This document shows positions 22,877 to 33,766 of a DNA stretch of 64,000 nucleotides, piece by piece. How positions within the stretch are numbered: position 1 is the stretch's first letter; each line of letters begins with the position of its first letter. A program made the translations under genes and the position numbers. The notes below the pieces were generated by a model. The model had not been told where the DNA came from. It saw nothing but the letters and a program-made list of their open reading frames with translations, and did no database searches. Origin of the DNA: Acanthamoeba sp. SK_2022b (lineage: Eukaryota > Discosea > Longamoebia > Acanthamoebidae); the NCBI GenBank assembly GCA_027943245.1, contig JANDJZ010001747.1, positions 248,001-312,000 on the forward strand. Reading direction: 5' to 3'.

Positions 22877-25237
22877 ATGAAAAAAAGTTTCCCAACACTG
22901 CTGGCCACGATGATTTGGACGGCACTCTACAGTCAGCATGCGCTGGCTGATCTGGCCGAGCAATGCATGCTTGGCGTTCCCGTTTACGACAAGCCTTTGG
23001 TCAGCGGCGATCCGAACAGCCAACCGGTGACGATCAATGCCGATGACTCGCGCGCCGACTACCCGAAAAGCGCCCTGTTCAGCGGCAACGTGCGCGTCGA
23101 GCAAGGCAACAGCACCCTGACCGCCAAAGAGGTTGAGCTGAACCAGACGGAAAAACCCGGCCAGACGGAGCCGGTGCGTACCGTCACCGCCACCGGCGAC
23201 GTGCACTACAGCGACAATCAGATCAAACTGAAAGGCCCGAAGGCCTGGTCGAACCTGAACACCAAAGATACCGACGTCTATGAAGGCGACTACCAGATGG
23301 TAGGCCGTCAGGGGCGCGGCGACGCCGACAAGATGAAGATGCGCGGCGCTAACCGTTACACCATTCTGGAAAACGGCACCTTTACCTCCTGTCTGCCGGG
23401 CGACGACAGCTGGAGCGTGGTCGGCTCCGAAGTGATCCACGATCGCGAAGAGCAGGTGGCGGAAGTGTGGAACGCCCGCTTCCGCATCGGCGGCGTGCCG
23501 GTGTTCTACAGCCCGTACCTGCAGCTGCCGGTCGGCGACAAGCGCCGTTCCGGCTTCCTGATCCCGAACGCCAAGTACGGCAGCAACAACGGCTTCGAGT
23601 TCATGTTGCCGTACTACTGGAACATCGCGCCGAACTACGACGCCACCATCACACCGCACTATATGTCCAAGCGCGGCCTGCAGTGGCAGACCGAGTTCCG
23701 CTATCTGGTGCAGCCGGGCCTCGGCCTGATGGAGTTCGACTGGCTGCCGGACGACAAGGAATACGGCAAAGATCATGACGACAACAAACGCTGGCTGTTC
23801 TACTGGAACCACAACGGCGTCATGGATCAGGTGTGGCGCTTCAACGTCGACTACACCAAGGTCAGCGACTCTAAATACTTCACCGACCTGGATTCCAAGT
23901 ACGGTTCCACCACTGACGGCTACGCCACGCAGAAATTCAGCCTCGGCTATGCCAACGAGAACTGGAACGCCACGCTGAGCTCCAAACAGTTCCAGATTTA
24001 CGACGACACCGATCGTTCACAGTCGGACTCGTATAAAGTCCAGCCACAGCTGGATCTGAACTACTACAAGAACGACCTCGGCCCGTTCGACTTCCATATC
24101 TACGGTCAGGCGGCCAAGTTCACCAGCGTCAACCCATACAGCCCGGACGCCACCCGTCTGCATATGGAGCCGACGTTCAACCTGCCGTTGACCAACGGCT
24201 GGGCCAGCCTGAACACCGAAGCCAAGGTGATGGCGACCCATTACCAGCAGGATATTCCTGACGGTTTCGCCGCCAACTACCAGAGCCGCAAAGGCGTCGC
24301 TGCACCGGAACTTGATGACTCGGTCAACCGCGTACTGCCGCAGTTCAAGGTTGACGGCAAGCTGGTATTCGAACGACCGATGATCTGGGCCGAAGGCGCC
24401 ACCCAGACGCTGGAGCCGCGCGTGCAGTACCTGTACGTGCCGTACCGCGACCAGAGCAACATCTACACCTACGACACCACGCTGCTGCAGACCGACTACT
24501 CCGGCCTGTTCCGCGACCGCACCTACAGCGGCCTGGATCGCATCGCTTCGCAGAACCGCGTCTCCACCGGTTTGACCACCCTCATTTATGATGACGCGCT
24601 GGTTGAACGTTTTAACGCTTCCGTGGGTCAAATCTACTACTTCAGCCGTTCGCGCACCGGCGACCAGGTAACCGGGTACGACAACAACGACGACACCGGC
24701 AGCGTGGCCTGGGCCGGCGATACCTACTGGAAAATCGACGATCGTTGGGGCCTGCGCGGCGGCCTGCAGTACGACACCCGCCTGAACAGCGTCTCGCTGG
24801 GCAACGGCGTGGTGGAATACCGCCAGGATGCCGAGCGCGTGGTGCAGCTGAACTACCGTTACGCCACGCCGGAATATATCCAGACGGCGTTGAACACCAA
24901 AACGGTTCCGGCCTTCCAGGACGGCATCTCGCAGGTGGGCATCACCGGCAGCTGGCCGATCGCCGATCGTTGGGCGGTGGTCGGGGCGTATTATTACGAC
25001 ACCCGCGCCAAACAATCCGCCGATCAGCTGGTGGGGCTGAAGTACAACACCTGCTGCTGGGCAGTGACCCTGGGCTATGAGCGCAAGATCACCGACTGGA
25101 ACAACAGCAACAATACCAGCGTTTACGACAACAGAGTTTCGTTCAACGTCGAACTGCGCGGCCTGAGCAGCGATCATAGTCTCGGCTCCGCAGAAATGCT
25201 GCGCTCCGGCATTCTGCCGTATCAGCGCGCATTCTGA
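22877..25237 (+). CDS. lptD: LPS-assembly outer membrane protein LptD
   Basis: A 786-residue outer-membrane protein that, with LptE, inserts LPS at the cell surface. A 24-residue signal peptide ends ALA before DLAEQC. An N-terminal periplasmic OstA/jellyroll domain precedes a large C-terminal beta-barrel. The cysteines that form the essential disulphides are all present: one in AEQCML, one in TSCLPG, and the adjacent pair in NTCCWAV. It is first in the lptD-surA-pdxA-rsmA-apaG-apaH cluster, divergent from djlA. Confidence 0.97.
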   Translation: MKKSFPTLLATMIWTALYSQHALADLAEQCMLGVPVYDKPLVSGDPNSQPVTINADDSRADYPKSALFSGNVRVEQGNSTLTAKEVELNQTEKPGQTEPVRTVTATGDVHYSDNQIKLKGPKAWSNLNTKDTDVYEGDYQMVGRQGRGDADKMKMRGANRYTILENGTFTSCLPGDDSWSVVGSEVIHDREEQVAEVWNARFRIGGVPVFYSPYLQLPVGDKRRSGFLIPNAKYGSNNGFEFMLPYYWNIAPNYDATITPHYMSKRGLQWQTEFRYLVQPGLGLMEFDWLPDDKEYGKDHDDNKRWLFYWNHNGVMDQVWRFNVDYTKVSDSKYFTDLDSKYGSTTDGYATQKFSLGYANENWNATLSSKQFQIYDDTDRSQSDSYKVQPQLDLNYYKNDLGPFDFHIYGQAAKFTSVNPYSPDATRLHMEPTFNLPLTNGWASLNTEAKVMATHYQQDIPDGFAANYQSRKGVAAPELDDSVNRVLPQFKVDGKLVFERPMIWAEGATQTLEPRVQYLYVPYRDQSNIYTYDTTLLQTDYSGLFRDRTYSGLDRIASQNRVSTGLTTLIYDDALVERFNASVGQIYYFSRSRTGDQVTGYDNNDDTGSVAWAGDTYWKIDDRWGLRGGLQYDTRLNSVSLGNGVVEYRQDAERVVQLNYRYATPEYIQTALNTKTVPAFQDGISQVGITGSWPIADRWAVVGAYYYDTRAKQSADQLVGLKYNTCCWAVTLGYERKITDWNNSNNTSVYDNRVSFNVELRGLSSDHSLGSAEMLRSGILPYQRAF

Positions 25238-25302
25238 CGCTTTGCAACACTTTGAAAACGAGAACTTTCACCCGCATTTGCGGATTACATAATGGGAAAT
25301 GT

Positions 25303-26604
25303 ATGAAGAACTGGAGAACGCTTATTCTCGGATTGGTGGTTTGCGCCAATGCCGCGTTCGCAGCACCCCAAGAAGTGGATAAAGTCGCCGCCGTCGTGGA
25401 TAACGGCGTGGTACTCGAAAGCGACGTCAACGGTCTGTTGCAGTCAGTGAAGCTCAACGCCCAGCAGGCCGGCCAACAGCTGCCGGACGACAAGACGCTG
25501 CGCCATCAGATCATCGAACGCCTGATCATGGATAACATCCAGCTGCAGATGGCCAAGAAAATGGGCATCACCGTGTCCGACGCCGATCTGGATAAAGCGA
25601 TCGCCAATATCGCCGCACAAAACAAGATGAGCGTCGATCAGCTGCGCAGCCGCCTGTCGTACGAAGGGTTGAACTACAACACCTACCGTTCGCAGATCCG
25701 CAAAGAGATGCTGATCTCCGAAGTGCGTAACAACGAAGTGCGCCGCCGCGTCACCATCCTGCCGCAGGAAGTGGACTCGCTGGCCAAACAGGTGGGCGCG
25801 CAGAACGGCAGCGACACCGAAATGAACATCAGCCACATCCTGATCCCGCTGCCGGAGAACCCGTCTCAGCAGCAGGTCGACAAAGCCGAAGAGCTGGCCA
25901 AACGCCTGGTGGGTGAGATCAACAGCGGCGCCGACTTCGGCAAGCTGGCGATCACTTACTCCGCCGACTCTCAGGCGCTGAAAGGCGGCAACATGGGCTG
26001 GGGCAAGCTGCAAGAGATCCCGACCCTGTTCGCGGAACGTCTGGTGAGCGCCAAGAAAGGCGACGTCGTCGGCCCAATCCGTTCCGGCGTCGGCTTCCAC
26101 ATCCTGAAAGTGAACGACATCCGCGGCGCGAGCCAGTCGGTGTCGGTTACCGAAGTGCACGCCCGTCACATCCTGCTGAAACCTTCGGTGGTGCTGACCG
26201 ACGATCAGGCGCGCGCCAAGCTGCAATCCGTTGCGGAAGCGATCAAGAGCGGCCGCGCCAAGTTTGCCGACGAAGCCAAACAGCTGTCGCAGGATCCGGG
26301 TTCCGCCATGCAGGGCGGCGATCTGGGCTGGGCTTCCCCGGACATCTACGATCCGGCCTTCCGCGATGCTTTGCTGAAGCTGAGCAAGGGTGAAATCAGC
26401 GCGCCGGTCCACTCTTCCTTCGGTTGGCACCTGATCCAGCTGCTGGATACCCGCCAGGTGGATAAGACCGACGCCGCGCAAAAAGATCGCGCTTACCGCA
26501 TGTTGTTCAACCGTAAGTTCGCCGAAGAAGCACAGACCTGGATGCAGGAACAGCGCGCCCAGGCTTACGTGAAGATCCTCGATGGCAGCGATGCACAGCA
26601 ATAA
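25303..26604 (+). CDS. surA: Periplasmic chaperone / peptidyl-prolyl isomerase SurA
   Basis: A 433-residue periplasmic chaperone for outer-membrane proteins, including LptD. The signal peptide (20 residues) ends AFA before APQEV. An N-terminal chaperone module ([18 protein letters not shown]) is followed by two parvulin domains ([10 protein letters not shown] and [11 protein letters not shown]). ATG 25303 matches E. coli MKNWKT; an in-frame ATG at 25252 adds 17 residues without a signal-like start. 65 bp after lptD. Confidence 0.96.
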   Translation: MKNWRTLILGLVVCANAAFAAPQEVDKVAAVVDNGVVLESDVNGLLQSVKLNAQQAGQQLPDDKTLRHQIIERLIMDNIQLQMAKKMGITVSDADLDKAIANIAAQNKMSVDQLRSRLSYEGLNYNTYRSQIRKEMLISEVRNNEVRRRVTILPQEVDSLAKQVGAQNGSDTEMNISHILIPLPENPSQQQVDKAEELAKRLVGEINSGADFGKLAITYSADSQALKGGNMGWGKLQEIPTLFAERLVSAKKGDVVGPIRSGVGFHILKVNDIRGASQSVSVTEVHARHILLKPSVVLTDDQARAKLQSVAEAIKSGRAKFADEAKQLSQDPGSAMQGGDLGWASPDIYDPAFRDALLKLSKGEISAPVHSSFGWHLIQLLDTRQVDKTDAAQKDRAYRMLFNRKFAEEAQTWMQEQRAQAYVKILDGSDAQQ

Positions 26605-27583
26605 ACGCGTCGTCATTACCCCCGGCGAACCCGCCGGGGTAGGGCCGGATTTGGTGGCAGCGCTGGCGCAACAGGATTGGCCTGTTGAGCTGGTGGTGTG
26701 CGCCGATCCGGCCCTGCTGCTTGAACGCGCCAAGCGTTTGGGCCTGCCGCTGACGCTGCACGACTACCAGCCGCAGCAGCCGGCCGAAGCGCAACGCGCC
26801 GGCACGCTGAGCGTGCTGCCGGTCCCGCTCGCTCACCCGGTCACCGCCGGGGAGTTGAACGTCGGCAACAGCGCCTACGTGGTGGAAACCCTGGCGCGCG
26901 CCTGCGACGGCTGCCTGAACGGCGAATTCGCTGCGCTGATCACCGGCCCGGTGAACAAGGGCGTGATCAACGACGCCGGCGTGCCGTTTATCGGCCATAC
27001 CGAATTCTTTGCCGATCGCAGCCGCTGCGATCGCGTGGTGATGATGCTCGCGACCGAAGAGCTGCGCGTGGCGCTGGCGACCACCCACCTGCCGCTGCTG
27101 GCGGTGCCGGGCGCCATCACGCAACAGAGCCTGTTCGAAGTCATCCGCATCCTCGACCACGATCTGAAAACCAAATTTGGCATCGCCCGGCCGCACATTT
27201 ACGTTTGCGGTCTGAATCCCCACGCCGGGGAAGGCGGCCATATGGGGCACGAAGAGATAGACACCATCATCCCGGCGCTCGACGCGCTGCGCGCTGAGGG
27301 CATCCATCTTGTCGGCCCGCTGCCGGCGGACACCCTGTTCCAGCCCAAATATCTGCAAGATGCCGATGCGGTGCTGGCGATGTATCACGATCAGGGGCTG
27401 CCGGTGCTAAAATACCAAGGGTTCGGCCGCGCGGTGAATATCACCCTCGGTTTGCCTTTCATACGCACCTCGGTCGACCACGGTACCGCTCTGGAACTGG
27501 CCGGCACCGGCACCGCCGATGTCGGCAGTTTCCAAACGGCCCTGAATCTCGCCATTAAAATGATAATTAATTGTAATGAATAA
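26591..27583 (+). CDS. pdxA: 4-hydroxythreonine-4-phosphate dehydrogenase
   Basis: PdxA acts in de novo pyridoxal-phosphate synthesis. Metal-binding histidines are in [22 protein letters not shown] and YHDQGLPV. Start ATG 26591 lies within the end of surA (14-bp overlap); an in-frame ATG at 26582 is an equally possible start adding three residues, and neither has a strong ribosome site. Length ~330 residues is normal. Its 3' end overlaps rsmA by 8 bp. Confidence 0.95.
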   Translation: MHSNKRVVITPGEPAGVGPDLVAALAQQDWPVELVVCADPALLLERAKRLGLPLTLHDYQPQQPAEAQRAGTLSVLPVPLAHPVTAGELNVGNSAYVVETLARACDGCLNGEFAALITGPVNKGVINDAGVPFIGHTEFFADRSRCDRVVMMLATEELRVALATTHLPLLAVPGAITQQSLFEVIRILDHDLKTKFGIARPHIYVCGLNPHAGEGGHMGHEEIDTIIPALDALRAEGIHLVGPLPADTLFQPKYLQDADAVLAMYHDQGLPVLKYQGFGRAVNITLGLPFIRTSVDHGTALELAGTGTADVGSFQTALNLAIKMIINCNE

Positions 27584-28394
27584 CAGAGTCCACCAAGGGC
27601 ACTTTGCCCGCAAACGCTTTGGACAAAACTTTTTAACCGATCAGTTTGTCATCGATAGCATTGTCTCCGCCATTCACCCGCAGCCGGGCGAAGCGGTGGT
27701 CGAGATCGGCCCCGGCCTCGGCGCCCTGACCGAGCCGGTCGGCGCACGCATGGACCGCATGACGGTGATCGAACTGGACCGCGATCTGGCCACCCGGCTG
27801 GAGAACCACCCGCGGCTGAAAGACAAGCTGACCATCCACCAGCAGGACGCCATGACGGTGAATTTCGCCGAACTGGCCGAGGAAGCTGGCCAACCGCTGC
27901 GCGTATTTGGTAACCTGCCGTACAATATTTCGACGCCGCTGATGTTCCACCTTTTCAGCTATACTCAGGCAATCCGCGACATGCACTTTATGTTGCAAAA
28001 AGAGGTGGTCAACCGTCTGGTGGCCGGCCCGAACAGCAAGGCCTACGGGCGTTTGACCGTGATGGCGCAGTACTACTGCAACGTCATTCCGGTGCTGGAA
28101 GTGCCGCCGACCGCGTTCGCGCCGCCGCCGAAGGTCGATTCCGCCGTGGTGCGCCTGGTGCCGCACAGCGTGCTGCCGAACCCGGTGGGCGACGTGCGCA
28201 TGCTGAGCCGCATCACCACGCAGGCGTTCAACCAGCGGCGGAAAACCATCCGCAATAGCCTGGGCGACCTGTTCACGCCGGAGCAGCTGACGGAGCTGGG
28301 CGTCGATCCTTCGCTCAGAGCAGAAAATATTTCTGTGGCGCAGTACTGCAAGCTGGCGAACTGGCTGTCAGCCAATCCGACGCCGCAGCAATAA
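27576..28394 (+). CDS. rsmA: 16S rRNA (adenine1518/1519-N6)-dimethyltransferase
   Basis: KsgA/RsmA dimethylates two adjacent adenines in the 3' hairpin of 16S rRNA. The 272-residue protein shows the SAM-binding motif [21 protein letters not shown], and the catalytic NLPYNIS. It overlaps the pdxA end, consistent with coupling, and is 12 bp before apaG. Confidence 0.97.
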   Translation: MNNRVHQGHFARKRFGQNFLTDQFVIDSIVSAIHPQPGEAVVEIGPGLGALTEPVGARMDRMTVIELDRDLATRLENHPRLKDKLTIHQQDAMTVNFAELAEEAGQPLRVFGNLPYNISTPLMFHLFSYTQAIRDMHFMLQKEVVNRLVAGPNSKAYGRLTVMAQYYCNVIPVLEVPPTAFAPPPKVDSAVVRLVPHSVLPNPVGDVRMLSRITTQAFNQRRKTIRNSLGDLFTPEQLTELGVDPSLRAENISVAQYCKLANWLSANPTPQQ

Positions 28395-28406
28395 GGAGTT
28401 GTTGTC

Positions 28407-28784
28407 ATGATTGATTCGCCCCGCGTGTGTATTCAGGTTCAGAGCATCTATGTGGAATCACAGTCGATCCCTGAAGAAGAGCGTTACGTCTTCGCCTATA
28501 CCATCACTATCCGCAATCTGGGGCGGACCGACGTGCAACTGCTGGGCCGTTACTGGCTGATCACCAACAGCAACGGCCGCCAAACCGAAGTTCAGGGCGA
28601 AGGCGTGATCGGCGAACAGCCTGTCATTCCGCCCGGCGGAGAGTTTCAGTATACCAGCGGCGCGATTCTGGAAACGCCGCTGGGCACCATGGAAGGCCAT
28701 TACGAAATGGTGGACCATCAGGGTCAGCCATTCCGCACCGCTATTCCCGTGTTTCGCTTAGCCATTCCAACGCTGATCCATTAA
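28407..28784 (+). CDS. apaG: ApaG protein
   Basis: A 125-residue protein with the ApaG beta-sandwich fold. The central glycine-rich segment ([20 protein letters not shown]) and [13 protein letters not shown] are conserved. Its function is not defined biochemically, although it is constantly linked with apaH. AAGGAG lies upstream of the ATG. Confidence 0.95.
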   Translation: MIDSPRVCIQVQSIYVESQSIPEEERYVFAYTITIRNLGRTDVQLLGRYWLITNSNGRQTEVQGEGVIGEQPVIPPGGEFQYTSGAILETPLGTMEGHYEMVDHQGQPFRTAIPVFRLAIPTLIH

Positions 28785-28786
28785 TT

Positions 28787-29638
28787 ATGTCGACATACCT
28801 TATCGGCGACGTTCACGGCTGTTACGATGAACTGAAGTCGCTGCTGGCTCAGGCTGCTTTCGATCCCGAGCGCGATCGGCTGTGGCTGACCGGCGATCTG
28901 GTGGCGCGCGGCCCCGCCTCGCTGGACGTGCTGCGCTTCGTGCGCTCGCTCGGCCCGGCGGTGCGCATGGTGCTGGGCAACCACGATCTGCACCTGCTGG
29001 CGGTCTACGCCGGCATCAGCCGCAACAAACCCAAAGATCGCATCACCCCGCTGCTGGAGGCGCCGGACGCCGACGAGCTGATCAACTGGCTGCGCCGCCA
29101 ACCGGTGCTACAGGTGGACGATGAGCAAAAGCTGGTGATGGCGCACGCCGGCATCACCCCGCAGTGGGATATCGACACCGCGAAAATGTGCGCGCGCGAA
29201 GTGGAAGCGGTATTGAGCAGCGACAGCTACCCGCTGTTTCTCGACGCCATGTACGGCGACATGCCGAACAACTGGTCGCCGGAGCTGAGCGGCCTGGCGC
29301 GCCTGCGTTTCAGCACCAATGCGCTCACGCGCATGCGCTACTGCTTCCCCAACGGCCAGCTCGACATGATCTGCAAAGATGCGCCGGGCACCGCGCCGGC
29401 GCCGCTGAAGCCGTGGTTCGAGCTGCCGCGCCTGGTGGATCCGGAATACACCATCGTCTTCGGTCACTGGGCCTCGCTGGAAGGCAAGGGCACGCCGGAA
29501 GGCGTGATCGGGCTGGACACCGGCTGCTGCTGGGGCGGCGATCTGACGATGCTGCGCTGGGAAGACCGCCGTTACTTCACGCAGCCCGCCAACCGTGGCG
29601 AGGCGCCTGACCACGCCGGCAGACTGGCCGCGTCCTGA
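28787..29638 (+). CDS. apaH: Bis(5'-nucleosyl)-tetraphosphatase (symmetrical)
   Basis: ApaH cleaves diadenosine tetraphosphate to two ADP and also decaps Np4-capped RNA. The 283-residue protein has PPP-family metallophosphatase motifs [34 protein letters not shown] and FGHWASL. It begins 2 bp after the apaG stop and ends the operon. Confidence 0.97.
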   Translation: MSTYLIGDVHGCYDELKSLLAQAAFDPERDRLWLTGDLVARGPASLDVLRFVRSLGPAVRMVLGNHDLHLLAVYAGISRNKPKDRITPLLEAPDADELINWLRRQPVLQVDDEQKLVMAHAGITPQWDIDTAKMCAREVEAVLSSDSYPLFLDAMYGDMPNNWSPELSGLARLRFSTNALTRMRYCFPNGQLDMICKDAPGTAPAPLKPWFELPRLVDPEYTIVFGHWASLEGKGTPEGVIGLDTGCCWGGDLTMLRWEDRRYFTQPANRGEAPDHAGRLAAS

Positions 29639-29645
29639 AAACATA

Positions 29646-29666
29646 AAGGCGGCCCCAGGCCGCCTT
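29646..29666. terminator. Bidirectional terminator between apaH and phoX
   Basis: A 9-bp stem AAGGCGGCC / GGCCGCCTT with a 3-nt loop lies between the convergent stops. On the plus strand it is followed by GGTTCTCTTT, and on the minus strand by TATGTTTTC, so both sides are moderately T-rich. Confidence 0.75.
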
Positions 29667-29682
29667 GGTTCTCTTTACTGTC

Positions 29683-31572
29683 TTACGCCCCAATCACCCC
29701 GCCATCTTCACGCGTGATCATCAATACCGATGAACGCGGGCGCGGGCTGTTGTTCGGGAAGTGCGAATCGCCCTCTTCTCCCGGATGCTGCACGTTGACG
29801 AACATCGTCTTGTAGTCCGGAGTGAAGGTGATGCCGGTCAGTTCGCAGGACTTCGGCCCCACCATGAAACGGCGAATTTCGCCGCTGACCGGATCGCCCA
29901 CCAGCATCTGGTTGTTGCCCTGCCCGACGTAATCCCCCTTGTTGCTGTACTTGCCGTCGGTGAGGATCCACAGGCGGCCGGCGCGATCGAAGCCCAGCCC
30001 GTCCGGGCTGTTGAACGTGTTGTCCGCCGTGATGTTCGGCGTGCCGCGGTTGACGCCTTCCGGGTGGGCAATCGGGTTGCCACACAGCGCATACATGTCC
30101 CAGGCAAAGGTGCCGGCGGTGGCGTCACCGCCTTCGTCCCAGCGAATGATCTGGCCATAGATATTGTTCGGCCGCGGGTTGGCGGCGTTCAGCGGCATCC
30201 CTTCCTCACCGCGCTTACTGTTGTTGGTCAGCGTGCAGTAAGCGCGGCCGTCATGCGGGTTCACCGCGATCCACTCCGGGCGATCCATTTTGGTGGCGCC
30301 GACCTGCTGCGCCGCCTTGCGGGCGAAGATCAGCACTTCGGCCTCATCGCGGAAGCCGTTCTCCGGCGTCAGGCCGTTCTTGCCGAATTCGAGCGCAATC
30401 CAGCGTCCTTTGCCCTTCAGCGGCGTGCCGGCTTCGTCGCCGTCGAACTGCGCCACGTACAGCGTTCCCTCGTCCAGCAGCGTGCGATTGTTGGCCGGGT
30501 TGGCGGCGTCGACCACGCCTTTGGAAACGTACTTATAGATATGTTCGCCGCGCTCGTCGTCCCCCATGTACACCACCAGACGGCCATCTTTGGCCACGGT
30601 CACCGCCGCATTTTCATGCTTGAAGCGGCCCAGCGCGGTGTGCTTGATGGGCGTCGAAGTCGGATTCAGCGGATCGATCTCCACGATCCAGCCGTGGCGG
30701 TTGAATTCGTTGGGGTTCTTCGCCACGTCGAAGCGCTCGTCATAGTCCGGCCAGTTACGCTCCGGTTCGCTGACCTTCAACGTGTAGCGCTTCTGTTCCG
30801 GCGTGGTTGGGTAATCGGCCTGACGGGTGCCGAAGTAGGTATCGAAGTTTTCTTCGCAGGTCAGGTAAGTGCCCCACGGCGTCTTGCCGTTGGCGCAGTT
30901 GCCGAAGGTGCCCAGCACCTTGCGTCCGCTCGGATCGGCGGCGGTCTGCAGCAGCGGATGCCCGGCGGCCGGGCCGCTGAACTGCATGTCGGTGTTGGCG
31001 GTGATGCGGCGGTTATAGCGCGACGGGCGCTCTACTTCCCAACGCTGGCCGTCGCCGACGCGCTTTACCGCCACGATGGAAACACCGTGCGCCGCCTGGG
31101 ATTTACGCACCTCTTCCAGGCTGGTGGCCTTGGTGCCGCCGTGGGCGAACAGGTACTGCTCGTTGACGTATTCGTTATTGATGGCCATCACGCCGTGGCG
31201 ATCGTCGATCGGGAAGAAGCTCATGCCGTCGTTATTGTCGCCGAACTGTTTTTCCTGATCGGCGGCGCTGTTGTTGCCCTGCGGATCGAAGGCCGGTGCG
31301 CCATCCACCAGCGGCTCCCCCCAGGAGATCAGCACCTCAGCACGGTAGCCCGGTGCGATGGTCACCTCGTCGGCGGTAGAGGCGGCGATGCCCTGAAAGC
31401 CCAGCAGTTTGTTCGGCGGCAGATCCTCGGCCAACGCCTCGGCGGAGACCGACCAGATGCCGCCGCCGAGAAAGCCGGCCAGGCCGACGGCGCCGGCGCT
31501 GCCGAGCAGCAGTTTGCGGCGAGTGGGATCGGTCAGGCGGTCGGCGTCTAATTGCTCAATTTGCTTGGTCAT
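29683..31572 (-). CDS. phoX: PhoX-family (DUF839) alkaline phosphatase, Tat-exported
   Basis: A 629-residue protein with a twin-arginine signal: TRRKLLLGSAGAVGLAGFLGG (about residues 17-36). The rest is the PhoX beta-propeller; typical segments are TNGKTPWGTYLTCEEN-like (FGNCANGKTPWGTYLTCEEN), RHGWIVEIDP and PDGLGFDRAGRLWI. PhoX enzymes are calcium/iron-dependent phosphomonoesterases induced by phosphate starvation. E. coli lacks one here. A Pho-box-like pair of repeats lies 90 bp upstream (31661-31682). Phosphatase activity is inferred from family. Confidence 0.87.
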   Translation of the reverse strand: MTKQIEQLDADRLTDPTRRKLLLGSAGAVGLAGFLGGGIWSVSAEALAEDLPPNKLLGFQGIAASTADEVTIAPGYRAEVLISWGEPLVDGAPAFDPQGNNSAADQEKQFGDNNDGMSFFPIDDRHGVMAINNEYVNEQYLFAHGGTKATSLEEVRKSQAAHGVSIVAVKRVGDGQRWEVERPSRYNRRITANTDMQFSGPAAGHPLLQTAADPSGRKVLGTFGNCANGKTPWGTYLTCEENFDTYFGTRQADYPTTPEQKRYTLKVSEPERNWPDYDERFDVAKNPNEFNRHGWIVEIDPLNPTSTPIKHTALGRFKHENAAVTVAKDGRLVVYMGDDERGEHIYKYVSKGVVDAANPANNRTLLDEGTLYVAQFDGDEAGTPLKGKGRWIALEFGKNGLTPENGFRDEAEVLIFARKAAQQVGATKMDRPEWIAVNPHDGRAYCTLTNNSKRGEEGMPLNAANPRPNNIYGQIIRWDEGGDATAGTFAWDMYALCGNPIAHPEGVNRGTPNITADNTFNSPDGLGFDRAGRLWILTDGKYSNKGDYVGQGNNQMLVGDPVSGEIRRFMVGPKSCELTGITFTPDYKTMFVNVQHPGEEGDSHFPNNSPRPRSSVLMITREDGGVIGA

Positions 31573-31660
31573 AGCGTGGTTACCTTTTTAGTTATGGCGC
31601 CGCGGTCAAGATTCACCAGAGTTGCCGGGGCGCTCGGAGTTGGGCTTCATACTAATCAGG

Positions 31661-31682
31661 TAATGTGACGGAAAGGTTACGG
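31661..31682 (-). promoter_or_regulatory. Candidate PhoB box upstream of phoX
   Basis: Read on the minus strand, CCGTAAC-CTTT-CCGTCAC-ATTA is two 11-bp direct repeats similar to the Pho box half-site CTGTCAT spaced by four bases. It lies about 90 bp before the phoX start and a TTAGTAT element follows. The match is partial. Confidence 0.5.
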
Positions 31683-31693
31683 ACGACGGGCGC

Positions 31694-31728
31694 AAAAAGG
31701 CCGGGGGCGCAATTGCTTGCGCCCCCGG
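31694..31728 (-). terminator. Intrinsic terminator of folA
   Basis: A 12-bp stem (CCGGGGGCGCAA / TTGCGCCCCCGG) with loop TTGC is followed, on the minus strand, by GGCC-free CCTTTTT (A-run at 31694-31698). It lies 25 bp after the folA stop. Confidence 0.88.
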
Positions 31729-31752
31729 GGAGAGTTGGCTAACGCGCTGAAA

Positions 31753-32235
31753 TCAGCGGCGCTGCAGGATCTCGAAGCAGTAGCTGTGCGAGTTCAGATC
31801 GTCGGCGTCGTGGAACTCGCTGAACGTGGTTTCCCACTCGTCCGGCTCGTAATCCGGGAAGTGGGTATCGCCGCCGACCTCGGCGTCGATGTGCGTCAGG
31901 TACAGGCGATCGGCGCGCGGCAGCAGCTGGGTATAGATACGCCCACCGCCGATCACCATCACTTCTTCCACGTCGCCGGCGGCGGCCAGCGCTTCATCCA
32001 TCGAGGTCACCCAGGTCACCCCGGCTTCGCTGCCCGGACGGCTGCTCAAAACGATATTGTGGCGGCCCGGCAGCGGGCGGCCGATGGACTCGAAGGTCTT
32101 GCGGCCCATAATAACCGGCTTATTCAACGTGTTGCGTTTAAACCACGCAAGGTCCGCCGGCAGGTGCCACGGCATGGCGTTTTCCATGCCAATAACGCGA
32201 TCCGCCGCCAAGGCAGCGATCAGGCTGATAATCAT
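31753..32235 (-). CDS. folA: Dihydrofolate reductase
   Basis: A 160-residue enzyme reducing dihydrofolate with NADPH; the trimethoprim target. Conserved segments are [23 protein letters not shown] (start), the catalytic acid in [25 protein letters not shown] and [14 protein letters not shown]. Length is as for E. coli FolA (159). Nothing suggests a resistant variant. Single gene with its own terminator. Confidence 0.97.
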   Translation of the reverse strand: MIISLIAALAADRVIGMENAMPWHLPADLAWFKRNTLNKPVIMGRKTFESIGRPLPGRHNIVLSSRPGSEAGVTWVTSMDEALAAAGDVEEVMVIGGGRIYTQLLPRADRLYLTHIDAEVGGDTHFPDYEPDEWETTFSEFHDADDLNSHSYCFEILQRR

Positions 32236-32378
32236 TGTTTAACCCTGTGTAGGCAGCAAAATTGGTGACACTATACGTAAAGGCCTGAGTGCCGTCGATA
32301 GGCTAATCAAGCAAGATGAATATATAAGATAGCTCTTATCAGCATATCTAATAACCAACGATCTCCCGCCGGGAAATT

Positions 32379-32843
32379 TCACACGCCGGGGCGTTTGCGG
32401 TACAGCCACAGACCCGGCAGCGACAGGCCGATCGACAACGCACCGACGATGAAACTGGCCTTGAGGAAGTTGGTGATCATGGTCTCCATCAAGGCTTCGC
32501 TGTAGCCCAAATGCGAGATCTCTACCACAGTTATCATCGCGGTATAGGCGGAAATGCCGGGGAACATCGGGATCACCGCCGCCACGGTGAACACCTTCGG
32601 GTGCGCCAGCAGCCAGCGCGACCAGTAGATACCGATGATACCGATCAGGATCGCCGCCAGCAGCGAAGCCCACTCGATGTTCATGCCGCCGTGCATCATC
32701 AGCATGCGCGAACCGCGCCCGATGGCCCCAAGCAACGCACAATAACGCAGCGCGCGCAGCGGCACGTTGAACACCATGGCGAAGCCCAGCGCCGGCACCG
32801 CCGCCAGCAACATCTCCTGCAACAAGGCCCACAGCAGACTCAT
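32379..32843 (-). CDS. yjjB: Threonine/serine exporter, small membrane subunit (ThrE second half)
   Basis: A 154-residue membrane protein of the ThrE_2 family. The stretch [19 protein letters not shown] matches E. coli YjjB. ATG 32843 overlaps the yjjP stop (ATGA), which implies translational coupling. An in-frame upstream start at 32864 would lie inside yjjP and is not favoured. With YjjP it forms a split ThrE-type exporter; E. coli YjjP/YjjB has been linked to succinate export, so the substrate is uncertain. Confidence 0.92.
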   Translation of the reverse strand: MSLLWALLQEMLLAAVPALGFAMVFNVPLRALRYCALLGAIGRGSRMLMMHGGMNIEWASLLAAILIGIIGIYWSRWLLAHPKVFTVAAVIPMFPGISAYTAMITVVEISHLGYSEALMETMITNFLKASFIVGALSIGLSLPGLWLYRKRPGV

Positions 32844-33640
32844 GACCACCCCCGCAGATCCCACAGCGACATCGCCATCACCACCCCGATGCAGGTCGCC
32901 AGCGTCAGCAGGCTGGCCATCGCCCAGCGCGCCAGCCCGGTGTTGACGTGCCCCTTGAACATATCGGCCACCGCGTTGATCAGCGGGAAGCCCGGCACCA
33001 GCAACAGCACGCTGGCGGCCATCGCCACGCTCGAGGTGTCCTTAAACGCCGGTAGGCGCAGCAGCAGCCCGGAGATCGACGTAGCAACAAACGCCGTCAG
33101 GCAAAAATTGATCAGCGGATTCATATGGCGGGCGGTGAGAATTTGGCGCACCAGCATCGCCGTGCCGCTGGCGATAAAGGTCACCAGGAAGGCGTCAGCA
33201 CCGCCACCGTTGAGCATGCTGAAGCACCCACAGGACAACCCCACCATCAGCACCACCAGCCAGCGCGGGTAGCGCAACGGCCGGATCCTGTCAAAACGGC
33301 GCGCCACGTCGTGCGCATCCGCCAGGTGGTGCTCGGCGAGGATCACGATATGCTGCACTTCGGTCACCACCTGCATATTGATGCCGCGATCGACGTTCTT
33401 GCGGGTAGTGGTCAGACAGGCGCCGTGGCTGAGGGTGGTCAACACCACCGCATTGGCGGAGATCGAGCTTTCCACGCTGTCCATCCCCAGCGCCAGCCCC
33501 AGGCGGGTCGACAGCTGTTCCACCACCGTGCTCTCAGCGCCGTGCTGCAACAGCAGCAGCGCGCATTGAATGCACAGGCGGGTTATTTCACGCTGTTGCC
33601 GGTGCGGTTCCGGCATGTCTGTGGCGTTAGTCTGCTGCAT
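32840..33640 (-). CDS. yjjP: Threonine/serine exporter, large subunit (ThrE first half)
   Basis: A 266-residue ThrE-family protein. A soluble N-terminal region ([40 protein letters not shown]) precedes about five membrane helices ([20 protein letters not shown]). It matches E. coli YjjP throughout. In E. coli the pair lies near 99 minutes; here it sits between folA and a LysE-type exporter transcribed the other way. Confidence 0.93.
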   Translation of the reverse strand: MQQTNATDMPEPHRQQREITRLCIQCALLLLQHGAESTVVEQLSTRLGLALGMDSVESSISANAVVLTTLSHGACLTTTRKNVDRGINMQVVTEVQHIVILAEHHLADAHDVARRFDRIRPLRYPRWLVVLMVGLSCGCFSMLNGGGADAFLVTFIASGTAMLVRQILTARHMNPLINFCLTAFVATSISGLLLRLPAFKDTSSVAMAASVLLLVPGFPLINAVADMFKGHVNTGLARWAMASLLTLATCIGVVMAMSLWDLRGWS

Positions 33641-33766
33641 AGGGCTCCGTCGCTGGCGGTAGATGAATAATTATCATAGAGCCTAACAATACCTCATTGG
33701 GTTGATGCGCATCAGAGGAAGCGGCGTTATTATCGCCAGAACTCTGTCTTTTGCGCGAGACTCCCC

